Of a stretch of DNA of 64,000 nt, positions 8,395 to 15,694 are shown in pieces. The DNA comes from Aquipuribacter sp. SD81 (GTDB taxonomy: Bacteria; Actinomycetota; Actinomycetes; Actinomycetales; JBBAYJ01). The stretch is taken from assembly GCF_037153975.1 (NCBI RefSeq), contig NZ_JBBAYJ010000006.1, positions 104,194 through 168,193 of the forward strand, given 5' to 3'. Made by a program: the position numbers and the translations under genes. Positions within the stretch are counted from its first letter, which is position 1. Every line of letters starts with the position of its first letter. A model generated the notes under the pieces. It did no database searches and was not told the DNA's origin. It worked only from the letters and a program-made list of their open reading frames with translations.

Positions 8395-9342
8395 ATGGGG
8401 CGCGTGGAGACCGGGCCCTACGACGACCCAGACGACCGGGACGGCGACCCGGACGACGCGCGGGACGACGACTGGGGCCCGGACGTCGCCGCGCTGCACC
8501 GGCTCCGCCAGCGTGCCGACCGCCTCCTGTCGCGGGTGCCCCGGGCGACGCTCAGCCACTGGACCGCCGCCGCGCTGCACGGGCTGCCGGTGCCGCTCCG
8601 GTCGCTCGACGTCGTCCACGTGACGGTCACGCACGGCAGCAACGCGCCGGCACGACGCGGCGTCGTCGCGCACCGCTCCCGGCTGGTGGAGCGGAGCGAC
8701 CTCCGTGCCGCCGCCCCCGGACCGGCCGGCCTCATCGCCCCACCCGTCGTCCTGCCCGTCGCCCTGCCCGTCACCCCGGTCGCGCGCACCTGGCTCGACC
8801 TCGCGGGGGACGGCGCGACCCCTGTGGAGCTGCTCGTCGTGGCGGACGCGGCGTGGCGGGCGGGCCTCGTGGAGCCGGAGCACCTGTCCGACGGGCTCGC
8901 CCACCGGCGACGGGGCCGCGGGGCGGTGGCGGCCCGCTGGGCGCTGGAGCGCGTCGACCGCCGCTCGTGGGGCGTCGACGAGAGCCGCCTGCGCGCCGTC
9001 CTGCTGAGGGCCGGGCTGCGGCCGACCGCCGTCGGCTACGAGGTGGAGCACGACGACGGCACCGTCCTCGCCCGGTTCGGCCTGGCGTGGCCCGCGTGGC
9101 GCGTCGGGGTGCGGCTCGTGCGGTTCCCGCTCGTGCGGCAGTGGGCGCACCAGGTGCTGCACGACAACGTGCTCCGCTTCGGCGGCCTCGCCGGCTGGCA
9201 GATCGTCGACGTCCCCGACGTCGTGCTCAACCGGCGCGGCGACATCGTCCGCAGCGTCGGCGCGGCGGTCCGGCGTGGGCGGGCGCTCACGGCGCTGGAG
9301 CAGGGGGAGGGGGTCCGGGCGCTCTGGACGCGGGCTGGCTGA
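8395..9342 (+). CDS. AbiEi-like / DUF559-type hypothetical protein
   Basis: A 315-residue soluble protein. The N-terminus is very acidic (DDPDDRDGDPDDARDDD). A segment near residues 55-70 (TLSHWTAAALHGLPV) resembles the helix-turn region of AbiEi-type antitoxin-like proteins that are numerous in actinobacteria. The C-terminal half (WGVDESRLRAVLL, then HQVLHDNVLRFGGLAGWQIV) has the outline of their endonuclease-like domain, though without a clear D-x-E-x-K. No AbiEii toxin gene is adjacent. The final 11 codons lie inside a 171-bp repeated element. Function is unknown; a solitary regulatory or nuclease-like role is only a guess. Confidence 0.6.
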   Translation: MGRVETGPYDDPDDRDGDPDDARDDDWGPDVAALHRLRQRADRLLSRVPRATLSHWTAAALHGLPVPLRSLDVVHVTVTHGSNAPARRGVVAHRSRLVERSDLRAAAPGPAGLIAPPVVLPVALPVTPVARTWLDLAGDGATPVELLVVADAAWRAGLVEPEHLSDGLAHRRRGRGAVAARWALERVDRRSWGVDESRLRAVLLRAGLRPTAVGYEVEHDDGTVLARFGLAWPAWRVGVRLVRFPLVRQWAHQVLHDNVLRFGGLAGWQIVDVPDVVLNRRGDIVRSVGAAVRRGRALTALEQGEGVRALWTRAG

Positions 9343-9477
9343 GCGGGTGCGACACGCCGGTCGGGGCCGCGGGGAGCCAGCACTCGTCGCGACCGGACGA
9401 GAGCTGGCTCCTGGGCGGTCTCGTCGGCGTGTCGACGGGCGGGACCCAGCCCGCGTCATGAGCGCGCGCACCCCCCT
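9307..9477. repeat. 171-bp long palindromic element, copy 1
   Basis: Matches 48242-48412 without gaps over 171 bases (about 134 identical by hand count). It is an imperfect palindrome along its whole length. The central hairpin has arms 9374-9388 and 9396-9410 (15 bp, one mismatch, 7-base loop), the middle arms are GACACGCCG (9351-9359) and CGGCGTGTC (9425-9433), and the outer arms are 9307-9338 and 9446-9477. It overlaps the last 36 bases of the preceding gene. No ORF, direct target duplication or transposase is evident, so it looks like a REP- or MITE-like element or a structured RNA. Confidence 0.8.
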
Positions 9478-9497
9478 CCCGGTTCCTCCGGGCGCGG

Positions 9498-9552
9498 GGG
9501 CGCGGTCGCCGACGGTGCGGCCGGTCCGTGGGCGCGGTCGCCGACCGTGCGG
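9498..9552. repeat. 23-bp direct repeat pair
   Basis: Two copies of a 23-base sequence beginning GGGCGCGGTCGCCGAC (9498-9520 and 9530-9552) differ at one position and are spaced 32 bases start to start. They sit between the palindromic element and the G-rich tract upstream of mobA and could be paired protein-binding sites or a decayed tandem duplication. Confidence 0.6.
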
Positions 9553-9553
9553 A

Positions 9554-9590
9554 GGGAGGGGGCGGGAGGGAGGGGACGGGAGGCAGGGGG
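9554..9590 (+). promoter_or_regulatory. G-quadruplex-capable G-rich tract upstream of mobA
   Basis: Within 37 bases there are seven runs of three or more G separated by 1-5 bases (GGGAGGGGGCGGGAGGG and onward), which exceeds the usual G3+N1-7 quadruplex rule. It lies on the coding strand about 35 bases upstream of the presumed mobA -10 box. Confidence 0.5.
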
Positions 9591-9624
9591 AAGCGAGGGC
9601 GCACGACGGTGGGCGGACTGCGGA

Positions 9625-9636
9625 CAGACTGAGGAC
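9625..9636 (+). promoter_or_regulatory. Leaderless promoter -10 element of mobA
   Basis: CAGACT at 9625-9630 is followed by six bases and the GTG at 9637. The same hexamer stands seven bases before the GTG of the flavoprotein gene at 35081. A2 and T6 of the actinobacterial TANNNT pattern are kept. There is no ribosome-binding site. Confidence 0.4.
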
Positions 9637-10587
9637 GTGGACGGCATCGTGCTCGCGGGCGGCGCGTCGCGCCGGATGGGCGGCGCCGACAAGACAGCGC
9701 TCCGGGTCGGGGGTCGCGCCCTGCTCGACCGGGCCGTCGCCGCACTGGCCGCGGGTGGCGCCGACCGCGTGGTGGTGGTCGGGCCGCGACCGCCCGCCAC
9801 GGCACCGCCGGGGGTCGAGGTCGTGCTCACGAGGGAGGACCCGGCCGGCAGCGGCCCGGTGGCCGGGCTGGCCGCGGGCCTGGCGCTCACGACCGCCCCC
9901 GAGGTCGTCGTGCTGGCCGCGGACCTGCCGCGGGTCGACGGGGCGGCGGTGCGCGCGCTGCACGCCCAGCTCGTGGCCGCAGCGGCCGACGCCGAGGCGG
10001 TGGGCCGCCCTGCCGGACCGGCGCGCGCGTGGGACGCCGTGGTCCCGGTCGACGGCGACGGGCGGGCGCAGTGGCTGCTCGCCGCCTACCGCGCGGGTGC
10101 GCTGCGCGCGGCTGTGGCCGCGGCGCTCCGCGAGCGGCCCGTCGTGCGCGGGGCGCGCGGGGCGGCGCCGCGGGGCCCGGGCCTGAAGGCCGTGGCGGCC
10201 CGGCTGACGTGGACGGCCGCGACGGGCGCCGCGCTGTCGGGCAGGCTGGCGGACGTGGACACCCCCGAACAGCTGAGCCGCGCGCACCTCGACGCCTGGA
10301 CGGTCGGCCTCGCCGCGCGGTGGGGCCTGGAGCCCCAGCTCACCGACCTGCTCGACGACCCGGAGCGGCTCGTGGCCGAGGTGCTCGACGTCGCCAAGGA
10401 CGCCGCGCACACCGTCGCGCGGCCGGCGGCGCCGCTCACGACGTTCCTGCTCGGGGTCGCGCTCGCGGCCCGCGGCGCCGGGAGCGACGCGCCCCGTTCC
10501 GGCGACCTCGCGGCGCTGCGCGCGGAGCTGGAGGAGGCCCTCGGCGAGCACCGCGACGCCCGGGGTGACGCCGACCCCGGTCGGTGA
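9637..10587 (+). CDS. mobA: Molybdenum cofactor guanylyltransferase fused to DUF6457
   Basis: A 316-residue two-domain protein. Residues 1-190 are a MobA-type nucleotidyltransferase that attaches GMP to molybdopterin: GIVLAGGASRRMGGADK is the GTP-binding loop, with GSGPVAGLAAG and VVVLAADLPRVD (metal-binding Asp) after it. Residues 205-316 match the DUF6457 domain (LDAWTVGLAARWGL, then AHTVARPAAPLTTFLLG), an appendage typical of actinobacterial MobA-like proteins. The GTG at 9637 is chosen because the family starts there. Its stop overlaps moeA. Together they supply cofactor to the nitrate reductase at 21464-23569. Confidence 0.85.
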   Translation: MDGIVLAGGASRRMGGADKTALRVGGRALLDRAVAALAAGGADRVVVVGPRPPATAPPGVEVVLTREDPAGSGPVAGLAAGLALTTAPEVVVLAADLPRVDGAAVRALHAQLVAAAADAEAVGRPAGPARAWDAVVPVDGDGRAQWLLAAYRAGALRAAVAAALRERPVVRGARGAAPRGPGLKAVAARLTWTAATGAALSGRLADVDTPEQLSRAHLDAWTVGLAARWGLEPQLTDLLDDPERLVAEVLDVAKDAAHTVARPAAPLTTFLLGVALAARGAGSDAPRSGDLAALRAELEEALGEHRDARGDADPGR

Positions 10588-11762
10588 CCGGTCCCGTCGG
10601 GCTCGACGACGCGCGCGAGGCGGCGCGGGCGCTCGGCACGGCCCGTGTGCCGCGGCACGTGCCCGTCGCGCTCGAGCGGGCCCACGGGCGCGTGCTCGCC
10701 GTCGAGGTGCGGGCCGCCGGGGCCGTCCCGCCCGTCGACGTGGCCGCGGTCGACGGCTGGGCCGTAGCGGGTGCCGGCCCGTGGCGGGTGCTCGGGGCGG
10801 CCGAGGTCGTCGGCGACGTGCTCCCGCCGGGAGCCGCGACCGTCGTCGTGACGGGCGCCCCCCTGCCGCGCGGTGCGGACCGGGTCGTCCGCGACGTCGA
10901 CGGCTCGGTGTCGCGCGAGGCGAGCGACGTCCCCGTGCTCACGCTCGGGCGCTCGACGGGGCGCGACCACGTCCGGCCGCGTGGTCAGGAGATGGCGGCC
11001 GGCGAGGTCGTGCTGCCGCGCGGCACGGTGCTGCGCCCGCTGGCGCTGGGGCTCGCCGCGGCCGCCGGCGTCGACGCCGTCCACGTCGTCGTGCCGCCGA
11101 GGACGGCGCTGCTCGTCACCGGTGAGGGCCTGGTCGGGACCGGTCCGTCGCGCCCGGCGCGCACCCGCGACTCGCTCACGCACGTTCTGCCGGACCTCCT
11201 GGTCGCGCTCGGCGCCGACCTCGGGCACGACCTCGCGCGCACGAGCCGCCTCGGCGACGACCCGGACGCGCTCGCGGACGTCCTGTCGGGTCCGTACCGC
11301 TCGACCGTCGACGTCGTCGTCGTGTCCGGCGGCACGGGCCGCGGCCGCGGGGACCACCTGCGGCGCGTGCTCGGGCAGGTCGGGGCGCACGTGGTCGTCG
11401 ACGGGCTCGACGTGCGGCCCGGTGGCAGCGCGCTGCTCGCGGCCGTGCCGGACGGTCCCGTCGTGGTGGGCCTGCCGGGGGAGCCCGCGGGGGCCGTCCT
11501 CGCGACGGTGCTGCTCGCCGGACCGCTGCTGGCCGGCTGGCTCGGAGCGCCCGTGGCCGACCTCTCGCCCGTGCGCCTCGCGGGCGAGGTCCCGGCCGGC
11601 CCGTGGCCGTGCGCGCTGCCCGCCGCGCTCGACCTCGCGACGGGAGCGGCGCGACCCCTCGCGCACGCGAGGGCCGGCATGCTGCGGGGGCTCGCCGCGT
11701 GCGACGGCCTCGTCGTCGTCGGCGCAGGCGGGGCCGCGCGGTGGCTGCCGCTGCCGGTGTGA
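10584..11762 (+). CDS. moeA: Molybdopterin molybdenumtransferase
   Basis: A 392-residue MoeA, which inserts molybdate into adenylylated molybdopterin. Domain order is normal: PPVDVAAVDGWAVAG near residue 50, VVVTGAPLPRGADRVV near 95, RPRGQEM near 130, ALLVTGEGLVGTG near 175 and PVVVGLPGEPAGA near 300. The central loop, usually SGGTSVGxxD, reads SGGTGRGRGD, and the GDEL-type turn reads GEGL, so two normally strict sites are altered. The GTG overlaps the mobA stop by GTGA. It converges on the alcohol dehydrogenase 22 bases away. Confidence 0.85.
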   Translation: MTGPVGLDDAREAARALGTARVPRHVPVALERAHGRVLAVEVRAAGAVPPVDVAAVDGWAVAGAGPWRVLGAAEVVGDVLPPGAATVVVTGAPLPRGADRVVRDVDGSVSREASDVPVLTLGRSTGRDHVRPRGQEMAAGEVVLPRGTVLRPLALGLAAAAGVDAVHVVVPPRTALLVTGEGLVGTGPSRPARTRDSLTHVLPDLLVALGADLGHDLARTSRLGDDPDALADVLSGPYRSTVDVVVVSGGTGRGRGDHLRRVLGQVGAHVVVDGLDVRPGGSALLAAVPDGPVVVGLPGEPAGAVLATVLLAGPLLAGWLGAPVADLSPVRLAGEVPAGPWPCALPAALDLATGAARPLAHARAGMLRGLAACDGLVVVGAGGAARWLPLPV

Positions 11763-11784
11763 GGGCCCCGGCCGACCCCCGGGC

Positions 11785-13008
11785 TCAGCGCTGGCGCGGG
11801 TCGAAGGCCACCTTGACCGTGCCGAGGCGACCGGCGCTCGAGGCGTGGTCCAGCGCCTCGCGCCAGCGGTGCAGCGGGTAGACGGCGCCGAGCACGTCGC
11901 CCTCGCCACCGACCCCGTCCCCGAGCGGAGCGGTGGCCGCGAGGCGCAGCGCGGTGGGGAAGGCGTCCCCGGCGGAGGCGTACGTGCCGACGACCTCGAG
12001 CTCGCGGAACCACGCGGGGCTGAGGTCGGCGCCGCGCCCCGGCATGCCCGACACGACGACCCGGCCGCCCGCCCGGGTGGCCCGCAGCGCGAGGTCGAGC
12101 GACGCGGCGGAGCCCACGGCGTCCACGGCCACGTCCACGCCACCGAGGAGGAACTCCTGGTCCTGGCGCGCCGCCAGGCCCGGCAGGGACGTGCGGACCG
12201 TCAGCGCCTGCGTGAGCCGCCGGACGCCGCGCAGCGCCTCGCCGGGCTCGACGACGTCGGTCGCACCGAGGCGTCGGGCCAGGGCGGCCTGCGCACCGTG
12301 CTTCGCGACCACGACGATGCGCCCCGCCGGGGTCAGCTCGCGCAGCGCGAGCGTCGCGAAGAGCCCGACGGCCCCCGCACCGGAGACGAGGACCGTCTGG
12401 CCCTCGCGCACCGCGGCACGCTCGGCGAGGCGCACCGCGCACGCGAGCGGCTCGACGAGCACCGCCCGCTCGTCGGGCAGGTCGTCCGGGACGGCGTGCA
12501 GCTGCGAGCGGTGCGCGACGAGGCGCTCGCCCCAGCCGCCGCCCGTGGAGCGGCAGTAGCCGGTCTGCAGCCCGGGCTTCAGGTGCCCGACCGTCACGCG
12601 GTCGCAGCGGTTGGTGTGCCCGGCCGCGCACTGCTCGCACGGCTCGAGCCCGCGGGCGGCGCACGCGAGCACGGGGTCGACGACCACGCGCGTGCCGGCG
12701 GGCAGGTCCTCGCAGTCCTCGGTGAGGGTGCCGACGAGCTCGTGGCCCGGCACGCACGGCATCGACGACACCGCCGCGAAGTACAGCGAGGTGGAGCCCG
12801 TCACGGCGCCGAGGTCGGACCCGCAGATGCCGCTGAGGTGCACCTTCACCTGGGCCCAGCCGTCGTGGCGCACCTCCGGCTCGCTGGTCGTCACGAGCCG
12901 CACCGGGGCCATCGGGCCGATGAGGAGCCCCGGGACGCTGCCGACCGCGCTCACGGCCCGGGCCGCGGCGTAGCGGGGGACCGAGCGGAACAGCTCCAGC
13001 GCCAGCAT
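11785..13008 (-). CDS. Zinc-dependent medium-chain alcohol dehydrogenase
   Basis: A 407-residue MDR-family dehydrogenase. Catalytic zinc ligands are GICGSD (Cys) and PGHE (His, Glu); a four-Cys structural zinc lobe appears as CAARGLEPCEQC then C at HTNRCDR; the NAD(P) Rossmann motif is VLVSGAGAVGLFA near residue 205. An unusual 35-residue N-terminal extension (LELFRSVPRYAAARAVSAVG) precedes the GroES-like domain. The ATG at 13008 is used; a GTG one codon upstream lies six bases from the element TGGTTGGAT that is shared with the larA-like and FAR/HAD genes, suggesting a common lipid-alcohol pathway. The substrate is unknown. Confidence 0.8.
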   Translation of the reverse strand: MLALELFRSVPRYAAARAVSAVGSVPGLLIGPMAPVRLVTTSEPEVRHDGWAQVKVHLSGICGSDLGAVTGSTSLYFAAVSSMPCVPGHELVGTLTEDCEDLPAGTRVVVDPVLACAARGLEPCEQCAAGHTNRCDRVTVGHLKPGLQTGYCRSTGGGWGERLVAHRSQLHAVPDDLPDERAVLVEPLACAVRLAERAAVREGQTVLVSGAGAVGLFATLALRELTPAGRIVVVAKHGAQAALARRLGATDVVEPGEALRGVRRLTQALTVRTSLPGLAARQDQEFLLGGVDVAVDAVGSAASLDLALRATRAGGRVVVSGMPGRGADLSPAWFRELEVVGTYASAGDAFPTALRLAATAPLGDGVGGEGDVLGAVYPLHRWREALDHASSAGRLGTVKVAFDPRQR

Positions 13009-13017
13009 CACGGCGCC

Positions 13018-13026
13018 ATCCAACCA
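13018..13026 (-). promoter_or_regulatory. TGGTTGGAT start-proximal element (Zn-ADH gene)
   Basis: The nine bases are identical to those upstream of the larA-like and FAR/HAD genes. Here they end six bases before an in-frame GTG at 13011 that directly precedes the ATG. Confidence 0.5.
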
Positions 13027-13036
13027 GCCCTGCCGC

Positions 13037-13774
13037 TCAGCCCGTCACGAGCACCTGGCGGGCCAGCCGGCGTGCCTCCGCCTCGAACACCGCCTCCCGG
13101 CCGTCCGGCTCCACGACGTTGTGCAGCTGGCCGAAGAGCTCGAACGACACGAGACCGAACACGGCCGTCCACGCCAGCAGGCCTCGCAGCGCGAGGTCCG
13201 CGGGCACCTGCTCGCCGAGGAAGGCGCGCATAGGGGCGACGGCGGCGACCGCGTCCGCCGGGGGCTCGGTGCCGGCTCCCGCGGCGGGACCGCCGGCGGC
13301 GTCGGCGCCGTCGTCGCCGCCGGCGATGTCGCGCAGCAGCCCCGCGAGCAGGGCGGCCACACGGGTCGCCGGCCCGATGGTGTCCTGCGGCGCGCGGTAG
13401 CCCGGGACCGGCGAGCCGTAGACGAGCGCGTACTGGTGCGGGTGCGCGAGCGCCCAGCCGCGCACCGTCGTCGCGACCGCCAGCCACCGCCCCTCCAGGT
13501 CGTCGCGGTCGACGCGGGCCTCGGCCCGCTCGGCGGCCTCCCCGAGCGAGTCGTAGGCCTCGATGATGAGCGCGGTCAGCAGCGCGTCCCGGTTCTCGAA
13601 GTAGCGGTACAGCGCCGAGGACACCATGCCGACGTCGCGCGCGACCGCCCGCAGCGACAACCCCGTCGCCCCCTGCTCGACCAGGTGCGCCCGCGCGGTG
13701 TCGAGGATCGCCTGGCGCATCTCCGTGCGGGCCCGGGCCCGCACCCCCTCGGCGGTCGTCGTCGGCGGCGTCAT
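13037..13774 (-). CDS. TetR-family transcriptional regulator (WHG-type C-terminus)
   Basis: A 245-residue repressor-like protein. The N-terminal helix-turn-helix reads QAILDTARAHLVEQGATG, then LSLRAVARDVGMVSSALYRY, the canonical TetR recognition region. The C-terminal ligand domain contains HPHQYALVYGSPVPGY, the hallmark of the WHG/TetR_C group found in actinobacteria. A Gly/Ala/Asp linker near residue 160 is low complexity. The ATG at 13774 is used; ATG 13783 is possible. It is divergent from the epimerase-like gene, with operator-like repeats between them, so it probably represses itself and that gene. Confidence 0.88.
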   Translation of the reverse strand: MTPPTTTAEGVRARARTEMRQAILDTARAHLVEQGATGLSLRAVARDVGMVSSALYRYFENRDALLTALIIEAYDSLGEAAERAEARVDRDDLEGRWLAVATTVRGWALAHPHQYALVYGSPVPGYRAPQDTIGPATRVAALLAGLLRDIAGGDDGADAAGGPAAGAGTEPPADAVAAVAPMRAFLGEQVPADLALRGLLAWTAVFGLVSFELFGQLHNVVEPDGREAVFEAEARRLARQVLVTG

Positions 13775-13816
13775 GCGGCCCATCGAACCACACGTGCGAG
13801 CGCTGCACACGAATGT

Positions 13817-13880
13817 GAGCACTGCTCTTGCCTGAACGCGCATGCCAGGTGTTCACTGCTCCCTGTAGAGAGCACCGCTC
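13817..13880. promoter_or_regulatory. Operator repeats between tetR and the epimerase gene
   Basis: GAGCACTGCTC (13817-13827) is palindromic around one base. GAGCACCGCTC (13870-13880) is the same site with one arm mismatch, embedded in sequences that are also inverted relative to each other (TGTGAGC before the first, GCTCACA ending the second). A third partial copy TTCACTGCTCC lies at 13852. The pair brackets the likely promoter of the plus-strand operon; the ribosome-binding site CAGGAGA follows at 13884. Confidence 0.6.
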
Positions 13881-13895
13881 ACACAGGAGACCACC

Positions 13896-14915
13896 ATGAC
13901 AACCCCGGCCCCGTTCCCCTCGCCCCACCTCTCCCCGCGCCCCGCGGGCGCCCGGCACGTCGTCGTCGGCGCCGGCACCGTCGGCACGGCTGTCGCCCGC
14001 CTGCTCGCCGGCCGCGGCGACCGCGTCACCGTCGTCACCCGCTCCGGCACCGGCCCGGAGCACCCCGCCGTCGAGCGCGTCGCCCTCGACGCGGGCGACG
14101 CCGCCGCCCTCGCCGACGTCGTCGCCGGGAGCGGGCACCCCGACGACCGCGCCGTCGCCGTCCACAACTGCGTGAACCCCGCGTACCACCGCTGGAGCAC
14201 CGACTGGCCGCCCGTCGCGGCGTCGCTGCTCGGGGCGGCCGAGGCCGTCGGCGCCGTCCTCGCGACGGTCAGCAACCTCTACCCCTACGGCCCGGTCGAC
14301 GTGCCGATGACCCCGGACCTGCCCGTCGGGGCGACCGACAGCAAGGGCCTCGTCCGGGCGCGGATGTGGGCCGGGGCGAAGGCGGCGCACGACGCCGGCC
14401 GGGTCCGCGTCGTCGAGGTCCGCGCGAGCGACTACCTCGACGCCCACGACCAGTCCGCGGTGCACCGGCTGCTGCCGGACCTGCTGCGCGGCCGGACGCT
14501 GCGGGTGATCGGCGATCCCGACCAGCCGCACTCCTGGACGACCACCGGCGACACCGCGCGCACCCTCGTCGCCGTCGCCGACGACCCGGGCACGCACGGG
14601 AGGGTCTGGCACGTGCCGAGCAACCCGCCGCGCACGCAGCGCGAGGTGCTCGCCGACCTCGCCGCCGCGGCCGGCGTCCCCCTGCCGCGCGTCGTCGGGA
14701 CCGGCCCGACGGCCCTGCGCGTCGCCGGCTGGTTCTCGCCGGTGCTGCGGGAGCTGCGCGGCACGCTCTACCAGTTCACGGCCCCGTTCGTCCTCGACGA
14801 CCGGGCCACCCGCGACGCGCTCGGCCTGACGCCCGAGCCCTCGGACGCGGCCGTCGCCCGCATGGTCGCCGCGGCGCGCGTCCCGGCCACGAGCACGGAC
14901 GAGGTGGCGGCGTGA
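13896..14915 (+). CDS. NAD(P)-dependent epimerase/dehydratase-like protein
   Basis: A 339-residue Rossmann-fold protein of the extended SDR type. It has the dinucleotide loop VVVGAGTVGTAVARLLAG near residues 22-38, a VHNCVNPAYHRW segment in place of the usual substrate loop, VSNLYPYGPVD near 125, and SWTTTGDTARTLVAV near 210. The canonical Y-x3-K is not obvious, so it could be an atypical reductase or NmrA-like sensor. The ATG is preceded by CAGGAGA. It is the first gene under TetR control and overlaps the following membrane protein gene by GTGA. Confidence 0.75.
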   Translation: MTTPAPFPSPHLSPRPAGARHVVVGAGTVGTAVARLLAGRGDRVTVVTRSGTGPEHPAVERVALDAGDAAALADVVAGSGHPDDRAVAVHNCVNPAYHRWSTDWPPVAASLLGAAEAVGAVLATVSNLYPYGPVDVPMTPDLPVGATDSKGLVRARMWAGAKAAHDAGRVRVVEVRASDYLDAHDQSAVHRLLPDLLRGRTLRVIGDPDQPHSWTTTGDTARTLVAVADDPGTHGRVWHVPSNPPRTQREVLADLAAAAGVPLPRVVGTGPTALRVAGWFSPVLRELRGTLYQFTAPFVLDDRATRDALGLTPEPSDAAVARMVAAARVPATSTDEVAA

Positions 14916-15694
14916 GCGGCCCGGTCACCCGGCACCTGCCCGCCGCCCGGCGCCTGCCCGTCACCGGCGGTCTCCTCGCCGCCTCGGGCGTGCTGTCGCT
15001 GGTCGGCTACGCGATCCTCGGCACGCAGTTCGGCTGGCCCGCGGTGCTCGACGAGCCCGGCACGAGCGCCCTCGACGCCTTCGTCGAGGCCGAGCAGTGG
15101 GTCCGCGCCGGCTTCTACGTGTTCCTCCTCTCGAGCCTCGTCCTCATCCCCGCCGCGGTCGGTGTCCAGGACGGCCTGACCCGCGGCCAGACGGCGGCCC
15201 GTGCCATCACGGCCTTCGGCGTGCTCGGTGCCTTCGCCCAGATGCTCGGCTGGGTCCGCTGGCCCATCACCGTCCCGGGTCTGGCCGACCGGTGGACCGA
15301 CCCCGCGGCCGGCGAGGCCGACCTGGCGGCCACCGCGGCGGTGTACGACCTCGTCAACGGCTACGCCGGCGGCGCCCTGGGCGAGCACCTGGGCTGGCTG
15401 CTGCAGGGCATCTGGGCCGTCGGGGTGTCGCTGTTCGTGCTGCGCGCCCGCGGCCTGCCGCGGTGGTTCGCCGTCGTCGGTGTCGCGCTGTCGGTCGCCT
15501 GGGCGGTCCTCGTCCCGGTCGCGACCGCGTTCGGTCAGCCCACGCTCGAGTTCTGGAGCCTCAACGTCTACACGGCCTGGTACCTGTGGCTGCTCGCGCT
15601 CGGGGTGCTGCTCGCGCTGCGCCGCGTCGGGCCACCGGCGGAGGCTCCTAGTACGACGCGCTCGGGTCGTAGGCCAGCCGGTACCCCCGCTTGA
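14912..15694 (+). CDS. Multi-pass membrane protein, DUF4386-like
   Basis: A 260-residue protein with about six hydrophobic segments (GGLLAASGVLSLVGYAI, FYVFLLSSLVLIPAAVG, ITAFGVLGAFAQMLG, GWLLQGIWAVGVSLFV, WFAVVGVALSVAWAVLV and WYLWLLALGVLLAL). The layout resembles DUF4386 proteins of unknown function. The GTG start overlaps the preceding stop, so it belongs to the TetR-controlled operon. Its last 47 bases run into the 3' end of the opposing NnaR-like gene. The family assignment is tentative, the membrane topology firm. Confidence 0.65.
   Translation: MSGPVTRHLPAARRLPVTGGLLAASGVLSLVGYAILGTQFGWPAVLDEPGTSALDAFVEAEQWVRAGFYVFLLSSLVLIPAAVGVQDGLTRGQTAARAITAFGVLGAFAQMLGWVRWPITVPGLADRWTDPAAGEADLAATAAVYDLVNGYAGGALGEHLGWLLQGIWAVGVSLFVLRARGLPRWFAVVGVALSVAWAVLVPVATAFGQPTLEFWSLNVYTAWYLWLLALGVLLALRRVGPPAEAPSTTRSGRRPAGTPA

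Noticed and set aside
8395..9342. An AbiE type IV toxin-antitoxin pair
   Set aside because: Only an AbiEi-like protein is present; neither neighbour (larA-like gene, mobA) encodes an AbiEii nucleotidyltransferase.
5716..10551. A 1611-codon open frame on the minus strand
   Set aside because: It runs through the larA-like gene, the AbiEi-like gene and mobA in the wrong frame. Only its last third (the acyltransferase) has real motifs; the rest is an effect of high GC with few stop codons.
11763..11784. Terminator between moeA and the alcohol dehydrogenase
   Set aside because: GC-rich self-complementarity exists but the stem is short and interrupted; in such GC-rich DNA it is not distinguishable from chance.
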